Positions 63,680-64,000 of a stretch of DNA of 64,000 bases are shown here, in pieces. Origin of the DNA: Thereva unica (lineage: Eukaryota; Arthropoda; Insecta; Diptera; Therevidae); NCBI GenBank assembly GCA_949987705.1, contig OX465281.1, positions 242,379,143 to 242,443,142 on the forward strand, given 5' to 3'. Under the pieces are notes generated by a model. That model saw only the letters and a list, made by a program, of their open reading frames with translations, had not been told where the DNA came from and ran no database searches. The translations under genes and the position numbers were made by a program. Position 1 is the stretch's first letter. Every line of letters starts with the position of its first letter.

Positions 63680-64000
63680 GGACGACCCCGCGAGACCGAT
63701 GGGTCTCGAACTCTATTCACGATTCGTTTCTATTCTCGACGATTTTTGGCGACGTCTCGAGCCTCCGTAACTGATAATCGTTGATTCTTTAGGTCGCCCT
63801 GGATATTCTTTAACCAGGTTTTCGTCGGTGCCGATCGCTGAATTCTCCAGTCTGCGGGACGGTCTCGTCAGAGAAGTTTACGGAGCAAGCGATTATTATC
63901 CATTCGGCAAACATGTCCAAACCCCCGTAGTCGACGATTTGTATTTCTTCTTCGATCAGTGTCTGTTGATCGTATCTTTGTCTGTATCGCTTCGAAGGCT
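63680..64000 (-). pseudogene. LINE C-terminal fragment running off the window
   Basis: Minus-strand frames give RWFGHVCRMDNNRL, then after a shift KEYPGRPKESTI and VTEARDVAKNRR. The pattern (R)WxGHVxRM, GRPKxxWxxxIxxDL, ARDRxxWR is the known tail of RTE/CR1-type LINE ORFs. The sequence is GC-richer than its surroundings. The 5' part is beyond 64000. Confidence 0.65.

Overview
This window looks like nuclear DNA of an arthropod, most likely an insect. Coding exons are short, separated by roughly 60-70 bp GT-AG introns. The base composition is AT-rich. About half or more of the sequence is mobile-element debris of kinds usual in insects: jockey-, R1- and RTE-like non-LTR retrotransposons, a tRNA-headed SINE, mariner, piggyBac, hAT, PIF/Harbinger-like, CMC-like and Helitron elements. 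The species cannot be named from sequence alone. There are no prokaryotic operons, no rRNA genes and no credible functional tRNA genes.

The host content is one gene family: LITAF-domain (LPS-induced TNF-alpha factor, SIMPLE-type) genes, eight loci, all on the minus strand, spread from 4.2 kb to 61.3 kb. I rebuilt them by hand from splice sites. Six look intact: LITAF-1 (4238-4841), LITAF-2 (9665-10284), LITAF-4 (23153-23786), LITAF-5 (31579-32335), LITAF-6 (39897-41757) and LITAF-7 (51429-51784). LITAF-3 (13772-16701) is split in its first exon by about 2.4 kb of transposon sequence. LITAF-8 (60891-61251) is a decayed copy of LITAF-7. Two architectures occur. LITAF-1 to -5 encode long proteins (about 164-212 aa) with a Pro/Met-rich N-terminus, usually carrying a PPxY motif. 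LITAF-6 and -7 encode 76-77 aa proteins that are almost only the domain, begin with a four-nucleotide coding exon, and seem to be transcribed from non-coding first exons 4.6-5.5 kb upstream. Members of this family are known as zinc-binding, monotopic endosomal/lysosomal membrane proteins; PPxY motifs bind NEDD4-type ubiquitin ligases.

Layout. 0-4 kb: split mariner, a SINE and MITEs. 4-17.3 kb: LITAF-1/2/3 with their duplicated TATA promoters, LINE pieces, a Helitron and four SINE copies. 17-23 kb: non-LTR RT sequences, including a long intact jockey-like RT ORF. 23-33 kb: LITAF-4 and -5 and a hAT element with a perfect 8-bp target duplication. 33-39.5 kb: one LINE on the minus strand split by a piggyBac-like and a CMC-like transposon. 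39.9-46.6 kb: LITAF-6 and its long first intron. 47-49.1 kb: a 1.5-kb fold-back element. 51.4-57.5 kb: LITAF-7 and its transposon-filled first intron. 58-60.8 kb: an R1-like LINE hit by three DNA transposons. 60.9-61.8 kb: LITAF-8. 61.9-64 kb: RTE-like LINE pieces and a Harbinger-like MITE.

No new defence or catalytic system could be shown. The most notable things are the fast-evolving LITAF array, its two promoter architectures, and an unusually clear stratigraphy of nested insertions in which removing one element plus one target duplication rejoins the broken reading frame.
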